From assembly GCF_000177635.2 (NCBI RefSeq), contig NC_014836.1, positions 2,402,001 to 2,466,000 on the forward strand: DNA of 64,000 bases. Direction: 5' to 3'. Source of the DNA: Desulfurispirillum indicum S5 (GTDB taxonomy: Bacteria > Chrysiogenota > Chrysiogenetes > Chrysiogenales > Chrysiogenaceae). Made by a program: the position numbers and the translations under genes. Positions 37,153 through 46,620 of this stretch are shown one piece after another (within the stretch, counting starts at the first letter, position 1; each line of letters starts with the position of its first letter). The notes beneath the pieces were generated by a model that did not search any database, had not been told where the DNA came from, and saw only the letters and a list, made by a program, of their open reading frames with translations.

Positions 37153-38274
37153 ATGAAGCGGATTATCAAAAAAGATCAGGCGCAGCGGGAAGTGAGCCAG
37201 ATATACGACTTCAGCTTCGACAAGGCGCTTGGTCGGGAATCCACCGACGAGGACTATGATTTCCCTCACTTTCACTGGCAGAAAGAGTATTCCCAGGAAA
37301 CTGCCTCCAAGGCGACCAAGAAGGTCTTTCAGCGTCTGGATTTCACGCCTTTGCTTGATGAATCCACCTATGGACGCAGACCTGAAGAGACTCCCCCCCA
37401 GGAAGCCTTTGTCTTTCCCTTTATGAACGAGCGCGTCAGTGGCGAGATCAAGGATATGCTGGACCGCGAACAGGTTCTGCGGATTGTAGCCGCTGAAGGC
37501 AATGCCATCAAGGTGGTGGCGGAAGCTCCCCGGGCATCAGCTCCTCCCAAGGTGGATCAGCCGGCTGCCGAGACAGTGTCCGCCGAAGCGTCTGTGTCCA
37601 GGGAAGAACTGCGTCAGCTGGAGCAGCGCAAAGGGGAACTGGAACAGCAGATTGCCACCCTGAGCGCGCAGCTGACAGGTATTGAGGGCCAGCTGCAGCA
37701 GAGTCAGCAACAGCTGGAGCAGTCTCAGGCCCAGGCCCGACAGGTTCTTGAAGAGGCCAGGGCCCAGGAGGAGAGTATCCGTGAGGAGGCCCGCAGCAAA
37801 GGCGAGGCCGATGCACGCCAGGAGCTGATCGCCATTGAAAGTCAGAAGCTCGATGGCGTGAAGAAGCAGTATGAAGAGAGCGTGGCGCGCGTAGGCGAAG
37901 CCGCGAAGAAGTTTGAGAAAGCCTATCTCGAGGCGGAGCAGAACCTCATCGATCTGGCTATCCACATTGCCACGAGTGTGATTAACACCGAGCTGAAAAC
38001 CAACCATCTGGTGATTGTGGGACAGGTGAAGAAAGCCATTGTGGAGTTGATTAACCGTGAAGAGGCCGTGGTAAAGGTCTCTGCGGCAGATTATGACGCC
38101 CTGCAGAGCTCCCGCCCTGATGTCATGCAGTCGATACCCAGCCTGAAAGTCCTCACCATCGAAAAGGATGAAAGCCTCCCGGCCGGAAGCTGTGTGGTGG
38201 AAAACGAATATGGCTCCGTGCACGCCAATGTGCAGAGCAGCCTGCGTGAAATCGAACAGACCCTCAAAGGATAA
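37153..38274 (+). CDS. fliH: Flagellar export ATPase regulator FliH, long form
   Basis: A 373-residue protein; the C-terminal 220 residues match FliH/HrpE (LIDLAIHIATSVINTELKTNHLVIVGQVKKAIVELINREEAVVKVSAADYDAL...SCVVENEYGSVHANVQSSLREIEQTLKG) preceded by a Q/E-rich coiled coil (about residues 135-255). About 130 residues of additional N-terminal sequence precede the coiled coil, longer than typical FliH. ATG 37153 lies seven bases after GGAGG; the ATG at 37147 would be only one base away. FliH restrains and docks FliI, the next gene. Confidence 0.85.
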   Translation: MKRIIKKDQAQREVSQIYDFSFDKALGRESTDEDYDFPHFHWQKEYSQETASKATKKVFQRLDFTPLLDESTYGRRPEETPPQEAFVFPFMNERVSGEIKDMLDREQVLRIVAAEGNAIKVVAEAPRASAPPKVDQPAAETVSAEASVSREELRQLEQRKGELEQQIATLSAQLTGIEGQLQQSQQQLEQSQAQARQVLEEARAQEESIREEARSKGEADARQELIAIESQKLDGVKKQYEESVARVGEAAKKFEKAYLEAEQNLIDLAIHIATSVINTELKTNHLVIVGQVKKAIVELINREEAVVKVSAADYDALQSSRPDVMQSIPSLKVLTIEKDESLPAGSCVVENEYGSVHANVQSSLREIEQTLKG

Positions 38275-38280
38275 TCATCC

Positions 38281-39600
38281 ATGCCCCTTGATGTGGAAAA
38301 GCTCAAGCACCGCATTGACCATACCCGCACTGTGAAACTCATCGGCAAGGTCACCAAGATCATCGGCCTGCTCATCGAATCCCGGGGGCCCGCCTCCTCC
38401 ATCGGAGACCTGTGCCTCATCCATCCCATTAACCCCCGCGAACCCCTGGTGACGGCGGAAGTTGTCGGGTTTCGCGATGATGTTATCCTGTTGATGCCCC
38501 TGGGGGATCTGGCGGGAATCGGGCCAGGCAGTCGCGTCGAAGCCATGAAGGAGGTCTTCATGGTGCCCGTGGGTGACGCTTTGGTTGGCCGTGTGCTCAA
38601 CGGCTTGGGCATGCCCATTGACGAGCAGCCTGAGCCGGAGTGCAAACGCCTCTATCCCGTTCAGGCGGCGCCGCCGAATCCCTTCACCCGCAAGCGCATT
38701 GATACCCCCATCGGCACTGGAGTGCGCGCCATTGACGGCCTGCTGACCTGGGGCAAGGGTCAGCGGGTGGGAATCTTTGCCGGCTCGGGCGTGGGCAAGT
38801 CCACACTGCTGGGGATGATTGCCAAGAACAGTCAGGCTGACATCAACGTCATTGCCCTGATAGGCGAGCGTGGTCGCGAGGTGCGGGAGTTCATCGAACG
38901 CGATCTTGGCCCCGACGGCCTGGCCCGCAGTGTGATTGTGGTCGCCACCAGTGATCAGCCGGCGCTGGTCCGGCGGCAGGGAGCCTATGTGGCCACAGCG
39001 ATCGCCGAATACTTTCGCGATCAGGGAAAGAACGTCATGTTCATGATGGACTCCATCACGCGCTTCTGCATGGCCCAGCGCGAAATCGGGCTGGCGGTGG
39101 GTGAGCCGCCGACGACCAAGGGGTATACCCCCTCGGTTTTTGCCCTGCTGCCAAAGCTGATGGAGCGTACTGGAACCGGAACTGGTGAAGGCAGCATCTC
39201 CGCTCTCTACACGGTGCTGGTGGATGGCGACGATATTACCGAGCCGGTGGCCGACGCATCGCGATCTATCCTGGATGGTCATATCATGCTTTCGCGTAAG
39301 CTGGCTTCCCGAAACCACTTTCCGGCCATCGATGTGCTGGGCAGCGCCTCCCGCGTCTTTGGCGAAATCACCTCAGGGGAGCATCAGGAGCTGGCGGCCA
39401 AGTTGCGCAACCTGATGGCGGTCTACGGAGACGCTGAAGACCTGATCAACATCGGAGCCTACAGCAAGGGCACCAACAAGGAGATCGACCGCGCGGTCAG
39501 CCGCATGGGAGCCATCAACAGCTTCCTGCGTCAGGCGGTCAACGAGTCAGAGGATTTCGGCAATATCTGTGTCCTGATGAAACAGACTGTGGGTGAATAG
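38281..39600 (+). CDS. fliI: Flagellum-specific ATPase FliI
   Basis: A 439-residue F1-beta-like ATPase of the flagellar export gate, with Walker A GSGVGKSTLLG, VIALIGERGREVREF, Walker B VMFMMDSITRF and the signature PTTKGYTPSVFALLPKLMERTG. It is six bases after fliH, between its regulator fliH and its chaperone fliJ, as usual. Confidence 0.96.
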   Translation: MPLDVEKLKHRIDHTRTVKLIGKVTKIIGLLIESRGPASSIGDLCLIHPINPREPLVTAEVVGFRDDVILLMPLGDLAGIGPGSRVEAMKEVFMVPVGDALVGRVLNGLGMPIDEQPEPECKRLYPVQAAPPNPFTRKRIDTPIGTGVRAIDGLLTWGKGQRVGIFAGSGVGKSTLLGMIAKNSQADINVIALIGERGREVREFIERDLGPDGLARSVIVVATSDQPALVRRQGAYVATAIAEYFRDQGKNVMFMMDSITRFCMAQREIGLAVGEPPTTKGYTPSVFALLPKLMERTGTGTGEGSISALYTVLVDGDDITEPVADASRSILDGHIMLSRKLASRNHFPAIDVLGSASRVFGEITSGEHQELAAKLRNLMAVYGDAEDLINIGAYSKGTNKEIDRAVSRMGAINSFLRQAVNESEDFGNICVLMKQTVGE

Positions 39601-39602
39601 AC

Positions 39603-40058
39603 ATGGCGTTCCGCTTTCGCTTCCAAAAGGTACTGGAGCATCGCCAGCGGCAGCTGGACATGCAGCAGAAGGTTATCGCGGAGTTTCGCCGCAAGAAGCT
39701 GGCTGCCGGTGAGCGCAAGCGCTCCCACGAAGCTCTTCTGCTGCAGGATACCGAGCATGTGCGCCAGTGTCGCCTCAAGGGAGATATGGCCACCGCCCAG
39801 CTCTTTTATGATTACCTGCCGGCCCACACCAAGGCCATCAGGAACTGTGAAATCGAAATTGCCAGCCTGGAGAATGAAATACGGCGCGCCACCGAAAAAC
39901 TCAAAGACCTTTTCAAGCAGAAACGCAGCCTCGAATTTCTACGGGATCGTGATCTGCTGCGCCATCAGGAGCATGAGCGCCGCGAAGAGGAGAAAATGCT
40001 GGCTGAAATCAACACCATAAAATATGCGACCAACCAACGCGAAGGAGTGACTCCATGA
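39603..40058 (+). CDS. fliJ: Flagellar export chaperone-escort protein FliJ
   Basis: A 151-residue, highly charged, all-helical coiled-coil protein (starts FRFRFQKVLEHRQRQLDMQQKVIAEFRRKK). Identification rests on size, composition and position directly after fliI, since FliJ is poorly conserved in sequence. The 3' end overlaps the next gene by four bases (ATGA). Confidence 0.85.
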   Translation: MAFRFRFQKVLEHRQRQLDMQQKVIAEFRRKKLAAGERKRSHEALLLQDTEHVRQCRLKGDMATAQLFYDYLPAHTKAIRNCEIEIASLENEIRRATEKLKDLFKQKRSLEFLRDRDLLRHQEHERREEEKMLAEINTIKYATNQREGVTP

Positions 40059-40603
40059 AAACCCTGCCCCGCCTCTTTGTAGCGGTATACATGCTGATTA
40101 TCCTCGGGCTTTTTCTCTCGGCGGCATCATCTGTTCGCGCCGAGGAGCGCTCTTTCTCGGGAGGGTATGAGAGCGAAATCAATGTGGATAAGGTTATCCA
40201 GAATCTGCGGCAGCGCGAAGAGGAGCTCAACCGACGGGAAAGCAATCTGCAGGCCCGCGAGCAGCAGCTTCAGCAGCTTCAGCGCGAGGTAAACGGTCAG
40301 ATAAACCGTCTTGAAGCCCTGCGTGGCAACATTGAAGAACTCATTGGCATGATCGACAACGAACGCCAGCAGAGGCTGCAGAACGTTGCCAGTATCTACG
40401 AGACCATGAAGCCTCGCGAGGCGGCGGCCGTTGTTTCGGAGCTGCCGGCCCGCGAGGCGGCTGACATCTTTGCCGCGATGCCCCCTCGTACTGCCGGGGG
40501 TATTCTCCAGGCCCTGGGCCGCCTGAATCCTGCCCATGCGGCCCGTATCAGCCATGAACTCAAGACGGTTCAGGGATTTGAAGAGCTGCAGCAGCAGTTC
40601 TGA
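40055..40603 (+). CDS. MotE-like secreted coiled-coil protein (MgtE-N-like domain)
   Basis: A 182-residue protein with a signal peptide or anchor (residues about 7-28), a coiled coil (INVDKVIQNLRQREEELNRRESNLQAREQQLQQLQREVNGQI) and a C-terminal helical repeat (ASIYETMKPREAAAVVSELPAREAADIFAAMPPRTAGGILQALGRLNPAHAARI). That repeat is the MgtE-N-like fold used by MotE, a periplasmic chaperone of motor protein MotC in some bacteria. It overlaps fliJ by four bases, and ends the operon. Confidence 0.8.
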   Translation: MKTLPRLFVAVYMLIILGLFLSAASSVRAEERSFSGGYESEINVDKVIQNLRQREEELNRRESNLQAREQQLQQLQREVNGQINRLEALRGNIEELIGMIDNERQQRLQNVASIYETMKPREAAAVVSELPAREAADIFAAMPPRTAGGILQALGRLNPAHAARISHELKTVQGFEELQQQF

Positions 40604-40624
40604 ATCTGGCTTTGCGTAGGTATC

Positions 40625-41275
40625 CTATGCCGGAGCGATTTCGCGGCGCAGGGAGCGCAGCAGCATTTCGGTCATGATGGAGGCGGCTTCCTCGGGGGGC
40701 GACTGCAGCATGACCTTGCTGTCTTCGATGAGTTTCTGGCTGGCTGCCAGGTGACGCAGTGGCTCGCCTACGATGTAATAACTGATGCTGCCCACAATCA
40801 TCAGGTAGGTCATAAAGGGGTTGCTGGTGTGAAATACCCCTTCTTTCTCGCCCAGGCCCAGGATATCAGAGAGCAGGTTGATCAGACGGATGACCTGCTC
40901 GAGAACCGACGGGGGCATGTTCTTGCCACCGCTGGCAACCTCCCACATCATCAGCACGGAGATCCGGCGGTCGTTGACCATGTTGCCCACATAGGCGTCA
41001 ATGAACGCGCGTAACTTTCCCTCGGCGCCTTTGGCGGCGGCCACCTGCTCTTCCAGGGCGGTGGCGTGTCGATTGAGCATTTCTATGAGAACATGTTCAT
41101 AGAGTTTTTGCTTGTCCTGAAAGTGATAGTAGATGCTTGCCTTATTGACGCCGGAGACCTTGGCGATCTCGTCGACGCGGGTGCCATCATAGCCATCACG
41201 GGAAAAAATATCCGATGAGGTTTCCAGGATTTTCGACATGGTTTCTGCGCTTCGGGCACGAATAGGCTTTCGCAT
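40625..41275 (-). CDS. TetR-family transcriptional regulator
   Basis: A 216-residue repressor with the N-terminal helix-turn-helix GYDGTRVDEIAKVSGVNKASIYYHFQDKQKLYEHVL (about residues 28-64). The C-terminal ligand domain is not diagnostic. It is convergent with the flagellar operon and divergent from the amidase at 41527. An inverted repeat in the intergenic region (41368-41393) may be its operator. The target genes are unknown. Confidence 0.9.
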   Translation of the reverse strand: MRKPIRARSAETMSKILETSSDIFSRDGYDGTRVDEIAKVSGVNKASIYYHFQDKQKLYEHVLIEMLNRHATALEEQVAAAKGAEGKLRAFIDAYVGNMVNDRRISVLMMWEVASGGKNMPPSVLEQVIRLINLLSDILGLGEKEGVFHTSNPFMTYLMIVGSISYYIVGEPLRHLAASQKLIEDSKVMLQSPPEEAASIMTEMLLRSLRREIAPA

Positions 41276-41367
41276 GATTTTCCTCGGAAGAGTGTTGCTG
41301 GCTCATCGCAAAGGCTGTGACAAAACGTTGCGACAAACCCGGTCTGATGTTTTACTGAACTTTTTGC

Positions 41368-41401
41368 GGTTAAACTAAATGGCAAGTTTAGCCTTTTTTT
41401 T
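41368..41401 (+). promoter_or_regulatory. Inverted repeat followed by T8: operator or terminator between tetR and the amidase gene
   Basis: GGTTAAACT (41368-41376) pairs with AGTTTAGCC (41385-41393) with one G-U pair and an 8-base spacer, then TTTTTTTT. It fits a TetR-type operator, but the T-run also makes it a plausible plus-strand terminator or attenuator; the sequence alone does not decide. Confidence 0.5.
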
Positions 41402-41526
41402 TGCGTCGTCAACAGATTCTGATTGGTTCGCCAGCAAAAGCGCGATAGTTTCCTGAGAATACTTGAGTTAGAGGAAAAATTCCCGTATTCTGCTGACAAT
41501 TTTCAACTGTTGCCAGAGGGGGAGCT

Positions 41527-43413
41527 GTGTTTCGTCGAATGGGTTTCTTGCTTGTACCTTTGCTGCTCTGCATGCTCCTGTCTGCGCCGCTGCTGGGCAA
41601 TGAATACAACGAAGACTACTTTTTTGGCGTCAAAAGTGATTATGAGCGCCTGTTGCGCAATGAGAGCACTCAATTCCGCTCGGCGTGGCTCAAGGTGATT
41701 GAAGGCTTTGAGCTCTTCTACCTGAATCGCCCCGACTCCCCCCTTGCCCCAGAGGCCATGTATAATGCCGGCGATGCCTATTTTCGCCTCTATCGCCTCT
41801 CCTCCAAAGACTACGACCTTGAACAGTCCCTGAGCACCTTCCGCACCCTTCCCCGCCGGTACGCCGACAGCGAAAAAGCTCCTGACGCCGCCTTCCAGGC
41901 GGGCCGCATCTATGAGGAGGAAAAGAATGACATCCTCCTGGCGGCAAGGCTCTATGAACAGCTTATTGAACGCTATCCCCGCAGCCAGGCGGCTGTGGAT
42001 GCTCTGCAGCGGCTCGATGCCATGGGCGACATCGTTCGCTCTCCGGCCAATGTCAGTACGCGACGCCCTTCCGCCACCCGCTCCACTGTGCCGACGCTGG
42101 AAGATCCGGCGGTGGTGAAACCCACCCAGGTGGCGGCGACGAATCCAGTCCCCTCCCCGGCAGCGTCTGAGGAGGTTGAGCTGATCAAGGTCGACACCTT
42201 CTCCAATGCGGAGTACACCCGTGCGGTGCTGCGATTCAATGGCTTTGATGGTGATATCTCGCTGAAAAAACACTGGCTGCGTGAAGACCGCAATCTTGGG
42301 ATGCCTCCCCGCCTCTTTGTGGATCTGTTCAATGTGCGCAAGTCGGAAAAGCTGGAAAATCTTGAGCTGGACAATACTCAGCTGCAGGGTATTCGCATGG
42401 CGCAGTACGACCGGGAAACGGTACGGGTCGTCTTTGACATCAACAGTGTCAGCGACTTCAAGGTTTTTGTGCTGCAGAATCCGGTGCGGGTTGTCGTTGA
42501 CCTGATTTCCGAACCGGAGCCTGATCCCATGGCGGTAACCCGTAACCTGCTGGTGGCAGCCAAGACGCCGCCCCCCGTCGCGCAGTCCATCCAGGCTCCT
42601 GCCGCGCCACCCGCTGCGGGCAGTCGGGGTGGGGAAGTGCTTCTGGCGGAGCGCTCCAAACTGCCGGCTTCCGATGAGCCTGAACCACTGCAACTGGCTT
42701 CCCTGGAACCCCGTGCCATAAGCCTGGCCAAGCAGCTTGGCCTGGGGGTCAATACGGTGGTCATAGATGCTGGCCATGGCGGCAGAGATCCGGGGGCCGT
42801 GGGCTTTAACGGCCTGCTGGAAAAGGACGTGGTGCTGGATATTGCCTTGAAAACGGCGGCGTATCTGCGTCGCAACTCCGACCTGACCGTGCACCTGACG
42901 CGGGAGACCGACAAGTTTTTACCATTGGAGGCGCGCACGGCCATTGCCAATACCAAGCGGGCGGATCTCTTTGTGTCCATCCATACCAACGCCTTTCGTG
43001 ATCCCAATGTGCATGGGCTGGAGACCTACTATCTGAATATCACATCTGATCCGCGCGCCATGGAAGTGGCGGCGCGGGAGAATGCCATATCCCAGAAGAG
43101 TGTCAGTGACCTGCAGAATATTCTCAATGACCTGATGCTGAATACCAAGATCAACGAATCTGCCATCCTGGCCCAGGTGGTCCACAACGACATGTTCCAC
43201 GGAATACGTCGTCACCACCCCCAGGCGCGCAACGCGGGGATAAAGAAAGCTCCCTTCTATGTTCTGATTGGCGCCCAGATGCCGTCGATTCTTATCGAAA
43301 CGGGTTTTATCACCAACCCCCGTGAAGGCACTTTGCTGGCCCAGGAATCCTATCGCCAGGCGCTGGCGGAAAATATCGCCAAGGGCATAATCCGTTATGC
43401 CGAAAATCACTAG
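41527..43413 (+). CDS. N-acetylmuramoyl-L-alanine amidase (AmiC type) with TPR-like and AMIN domains
   Basis: A 628-residue secreted cell-wall amidase. It has a signal peptide (residues about 1-24), then a TPR-like helical region (about 40-155; APEAMYNAGDAYFRLYR, AAFQAGRIYEEEKND), a proline-rich linker and an AMIN domain (about 215-330) that localises such enzymes to the septum. The C-terminal Amidase_3 catalytic domain is zinc-dependent (VVIDAGHGGRDPGAVG, E in LEKDVVLD, SIHTNAF, LIETGFITN). The start is GTG 41527, seven bases after AGAGG. The TPR-like extension makes it longer than AmiC of E. coli. It is followed closely by the SspB-like gene. Confidence 0.9.
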   Translation: MFRRMGFLLVPLLLCMLLSAPLLGNEYNEDYFFGVKSDYERLLRNESTQFRSAWLKVIEGFELFYLNRPDSPLAPEAMYNAGDAYFRLYRLSSKDYDLEQSLSTFRTLPRRYADSEKAPDAAFQAGRIYEEEKNDILLAARLYEQLIERYPRSQAAVDALQRLDAMGDIVRSPANVSTRRPSATRSTVPTLEDPAVVKPTQVAATNPVPSPAASEEVELIKVDTFSNAEYTRAVLRFNGFDGDISLKKHWLREDRNLGMPPRLFVDLFNVRKSEKLENLELDNTQLQGIRMAQYDRETVRVVFDINSVSDFKVFVLQNPVRVVVDLISEPEPDPMAVTRNLLVAAKTPPPVAQSIQAPAAPPAAGSRGGEVLLAERSKLPASDEPEPLQLASLEPRAISLAKQLGLGVNTVVIDAGHGGRDPGAVGFNGLLEKDVVLDIALKTAAYLRRNSDLTVHLTRETDKFLPLEARTAIANTKRADLFVSIHTNAFRDPNVHGLETYYLNITSDPRAMEVAARENAISQKSVSDLQNILNDLMLNTKINESAILAQVVHNDMFHGIRRHHPQARNAGIKKAPFYVLIGAQMPSILIETGFITNPREGTLLAQESYRQALAENIAKGIIRYAENH

Positions 43414-43424
43414 GAGCCAGTTCT

Positions 43425-43817
43425 TTGGAGAAATTTGATGTATTCGAATCCTTTGTTCGCTATTACGGTTCGGCCTATCTCGTGGTCAACCGCACCCGTG
43501 GGTTGTGCCGGGGCATAAAAGAGCACTTCTTCAAGGATGACCAGGTGGTGCTGATCTTCAACCCTCTGACGCAGCCCCTGTGGAGCTATGAGGATGATGT
43601 GCTGCTGTGCACCCTCTCCTTTGACGGGGATCGTTGTGAAGTCGCCATATCCGAGCGGTCGGTGGCGGCAACCTACAGTGTTTACGAAGGGAAGGTTCAG
43701 GCCCAGGCGGTTTTCCCTCCGGAACTTGACGATATTGTGCTGGGTGAGTCTCCCCGTGAGGCAGCAGCAGAACCTGGTCGCGACAGCCAGGGCAAGAAGA
43801 TCCTGAAGCTCTTCTGA
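43425..43817 (+). CDS. SspB-like (ClpXP adaptor family) protein
   Basis: A 130-residue protein whose pattern resembles SspB: an N-terminal helix, then AYLVVNRTRGLCRGIKEHFFKDDQVVLIFNPLT, a beta core (VLLCTLSFDGDRCEVAISERSVAATYSVYEGKVQAQAVFPPE) and a C-terminal tail ending KKILKLF that would contact ClpX. Conservation is moderate, so the assignment is from fold-pattern reading. The start is TTG 43425, nine bases after AGGAG. It lies 11 bases after the amidase gene and before a mutase gene on the same strand. Confidence 0.55.
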   Translation: MEKFDVFESFVRYYGSAYLVVNRTRGLCRGIKEHFFKDDQVVLIFNPLTQPLWSYEDDVLLCTLSFDGDRCEVAISERSVAATYSVYEGKVQAQAVFPPELDDIVLGESPREAAAEPGRDSQGKKILKLF

Positions 43818-43827
43818 TGGGTGCTCC

Positions 43828-45240
43828 GTGAATGCTCATATCTTCCGGGCCAATGATATCCGCGGACTGGCCCACAGCGAACTGACGCCGCAGCTGGTGT
43901 CAGCAATCGGTGCCGCGTTCGCGCGTATGCTTCCCGCGAAAAAACACCCACGGGTTTTCGTGGGCAAGGATGCCCGTACGCACTCTGAGACCCTGGCTCA
44001 CAGCTTTCTGGCAGGCCTTGCCTCGGTTCCCTGTGAAGTCGTCTATGGTGGCGATTGCACGTCGCCCATCTCCTACTTCGCCGCATCCCCTGCCGGGGGT
44101 GGTTTTGACGCCACGGTTATGGTTACCGGCAGCCACAATCCTCCTGAGTATAATGGACTCAAGATGACCCTGGGTGGTCGCAGCCTCAGTCCCGATCAGA
44201 TTACCACCCTGCGCCTTGGCTGCGGGAGCGCCGTGACAGGGACACCAATGGTTCCCAGGGTTGACACTTCGGTTCTGGTGCGGTACCGGGAGTATCTGTG
44301 CAGCCTCTTCCCCACGCTGCAGGGAATGCGTATCGGCATTGACTGCGCCAATACGACCATGGCACTGGTGGCACCTGAAGTACTGGGCTGTCTGGGGGCC
44401 GAGGTTCACGCCCTCTTTACCGAGATTGACGGCACCTTTCCCAACCATCATCCCGACCCCACCATTGCGGAAAATCTTACCGACCTGATGGATCTGGTGC
44501 GCCAGCAGCGGCTGGATGTCGGCTTTGCCTATGATGGCGATGGAGACCGCGTGGGGGTGGTGCTGCCTCACCCCGATGATGGCGTACGGATTCTCTGGAG
44601 CGATCAGCTGCTGCTGCTCTTCGCCCGGGATATGGCGCGCCGTTATCCCGGCCGGCCGGTTACCGTGGTCAGCGAGGTGAAATGCTCCCAGCTGATGTAT
44701 GATGGTATCAACCGGCTGCCGGGGTTCCGGGCCATTATGGGCAAAGCCGGCCACAGCTTTATCAAGAGCAGGATGCTTGATACCGGGGCCCTGCTGGGTG
44801 GCGAGATGAGTGGCCATATCTTCTTTGCCGATGAGTACCTGGGCTTTGACGATGCCCTGTACGCTTCCTGTCGATTTGCCTGCCTGCTGAAGCAGGGTGT
44901 TGATATCTGGGACGAACTGCGGGAGTTTGAGCAGGTCTGTTCCACGGCCGAACTGCGTCTGGAAAGTGATGACCAGCGGAAAGTGCAGATCGTGGACGCG
45001 GTTGCGACATACCTGCGGGATCCGGCGGTGCGATCAGCCAGTGGTATCCAGGATATCATTGATGTGGATGGTCTGCGTATCTGTTTTGGCGCCGGAGCCT
45101 GGGCGCTGCTGAGGGCAAGTAACACTCAGCCAGCGCTGGTGATGCGGGTTGAAGCTGCTACGCCAGCTGAGCTTGAGCGCTATCAGTGCTTTGTGGAGCA
45201 GCTGATTGAGCGGGTTTCTCCCAGAGTGGCAGAGGCCTGA
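43828..45240 (+). CDS. Phosphomannomutase/phosphoglucomutase (ManB/AlgC type)
   Basis: A 470-residue alpha-D-phosphohexomutase converting hexose 6- and 1-phosphates for surface polysaccharide. The active-site serine is in TGSHNPPEYNGLKM (S109 or near), the metal loop is AYDGDGDRVGVV and the sugar loop is GEMSGHIFF. The phosphate-binding region is near the end (LLRASNTQPALVMRVEA). The start is GTG 43828, with only a weak GGGTG upstream. It could be specific for mannose, glucose or both; sequence cannot decide. Confidence 0.92.
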   Translation: MNAHIFRANDIRGLAHSELTPQLVSAIGAAFARMLPAKKHPRVFVGKDARTHSETLAHSFLAGLASVPCEVVYGGDCTSPISYFAASPAGGGFDATVMVTGSHNPPEYNGLKMTLGGRSLSPDQITTLRLGCGSAVTGTPMVPRVDTSVLVRYREYLCSLFPTLQGMRIGIDCANTTMALVAPEVLGCLGAEVHALFTEIDGTFPNHHPDPTIAENLTDLMDLVRQQRLDVGFAYDGDGDRVGVVLPHPDDGVRILWSDQLLLLFARDMARRYPGRPVTVVSEVKCSQLMYDGINRLPGFRAIMGKAGHSFIKSRMLDTGALLGGEMSGHIFFADEYLGFDDALYASCRFACLLKQGVDIWDELREFEQVCSTAELRLESDDQRKVQIVDAVATYLRDPAVRSASGIQDIIDVDGLRICFGAGAWALLRASNTQPALVMRVEAATPAELERYQCFVEQLIERVSPRVAEA

Positions 45241-45282
45241 TGGCCATGATAACCCCATAACCCATGACACCGGAGGTGTGAG

Positions 45283-46347
45283 ATGAATGATACCCTGAAG
45301 GGCCTTTTGCAGATCATGGCTGACCAAGGTGCGTCGGATTTGCACCTGGTTGCCGGCAGTCCGGCGCAGATTCGCGTTGATGGTCGTTTACGGCCGGTTA
45401 ACCAGACCGTGCTCAGTGGTGAAGACATTGATCTGATGTGCCGCAGTACCGTTGAGGGCAAAGAAATTGCCCGCTTCCAGGAGAGTGGCGAGCTGGACAA
45501 GGCGCTTTTTCTGCCGGGTATCGCTCGTTTTCGCCTGAATCTGTATAAGGCGCTGGGGGAGACGGCGGCGGCATTCCGCATTATTCCCGAGAAGATTCCC
45601 GCCCTGGACGAGATCGGTTGCCCCCCCATGTATAAGCAGCTGGTCAAACGCGAGAAGGGGCTTGTCCTGGTGACGGGGCCGACGGGCAGCGGCAAGTCGA
45701 CCACCCTGGCGTCCATGCTCAATGAGATCAATCTGACAGAGCATAAACACATTATTACCATTGAAGATCCGGTGGAGTTTATTCACCGGCACGACAAGTC
45801 ACTCTTCTCTCACCGCAATATCGGCCGGGATACCCAGAGCTTCCCCCAGGCCCTCAAGTACGCCCTGCGGGAAGATCCCGATGTGATCCTGATCGGCGAA
45901 ATGCGTGATCGCGCCACCATTGAAGCGGCGTTGACCGCCGCGGAGACCGGACACCTGGTATTCGGCACCCTGCACACCAATTCGGCCTCCCAGACCATCA
46001 ACCGCATCATTGACGTCTTCCCCGGTGACGAGCAGTCGCAGATACGGGCTCAGCTTTCCGTCAGTCTGGTGGCAGTCATCGCCCAGGTGCTGGTGCCCCG
46101 GATCGGTGGCGGGCGGGTGGCTGTGCCGGAGATTCTCCTCAACACCAGTGCTGTGGGCAACCTGATCCGTGAGAGCAAGGTGCATCAGATTTACTCCCAG
46201 ATGGATCTCGGCCGCAACCTGGGGATGCAGACCCAGGTGCGGATGATGGCGCAGCTGGTGCAGGATGGTGTGGTGGAGCGTACCACGGCGTTTCAGTTCA
46301 GCAACAACCCCGAAGAGCTGATGCGTGTTCTGGGGACAGGGAGTTAG
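45283..46347 (+). CDS. pilT: Type IV pilus retraction ATPase PilT
   Basis: A 354-residue secretion-type ATPase with Walker A GPTGSGKST (132-140), the Asp box ITIEDPVEFIH, Walker B DPDVILIGEMRD, His box GHLVFGTLHTNSA and the PilT-specific C-terminal AVGNLIRESKVHQIYSQM. ATG 45283 follows GGAGGTGTGAG. It implies type IV pili, though no other pilus genes are in the window. It is followed by a terminator. Confidence 0.93.
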   Translation: MNDTLKGLLQIMADQGASDLHLVAGSPAQIRVDGRLRPVNQTVLSGEDIDLMCRSTVEGKEIARFQESGELDKALFLPGIARFRLNLYKALGETAAAFRIIPEKIPALDEIGCPPMYKQLVKREKGLVLVTGPTGSGKSTTLASMLNEINLTEHKHIITIEDPVEFIHRHDKSLFSHRNIGRDTQSFPQALKYALREDPDVILIGEMRDRATIEAALTAAETGHLVFGTLHTNSASQTINRIIDVFPGDEQSQIRAQLSVSLVAVIAQVLVPRIGGGRVAVPEILLNTSAVGNLIRESKVHQIYSQMDLGRNLGMQTQVRMMAQLVQDGVVERTTAFQFSNNPEELMRVLGTGS

Positions 46348-46416
46348 AAATTTCCTGGTGACCATGACTACCATGTGAAGGGTTGCGGGAGCGACCTGGT
46401 CTCCTCTTTCCTGGAT

Positions 46417-46454
46417 CCGTCCGCGCGCCTGTCGTGCGGACGGTGAGTTTTTTT
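46417..46454 (+). terminator. Rho-independent terminator between pilT and topA
   Basis: The perfect 8-bp stem CCGTCCGC (46417-46424) with GCGGACGG (46436-46443) is followed by TGAG and seven T. Confidence 0.85.
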
Positions 46455-46620
46455 GCATTTTTGACGGGTCTGTCTGGCAATTCGTTCATTATATGTGTTA
46501 CACCCTTTTAGTTTTGATGTAAGTGCCGGCAAATGTGTGCAGACGTTTGCGCCGGTTTGTGCAGGCAGAGCTCCCGTACCGTTGCGGGGGCCCGATGTTA
46601 TACCTTTTACTGAGGATGGT

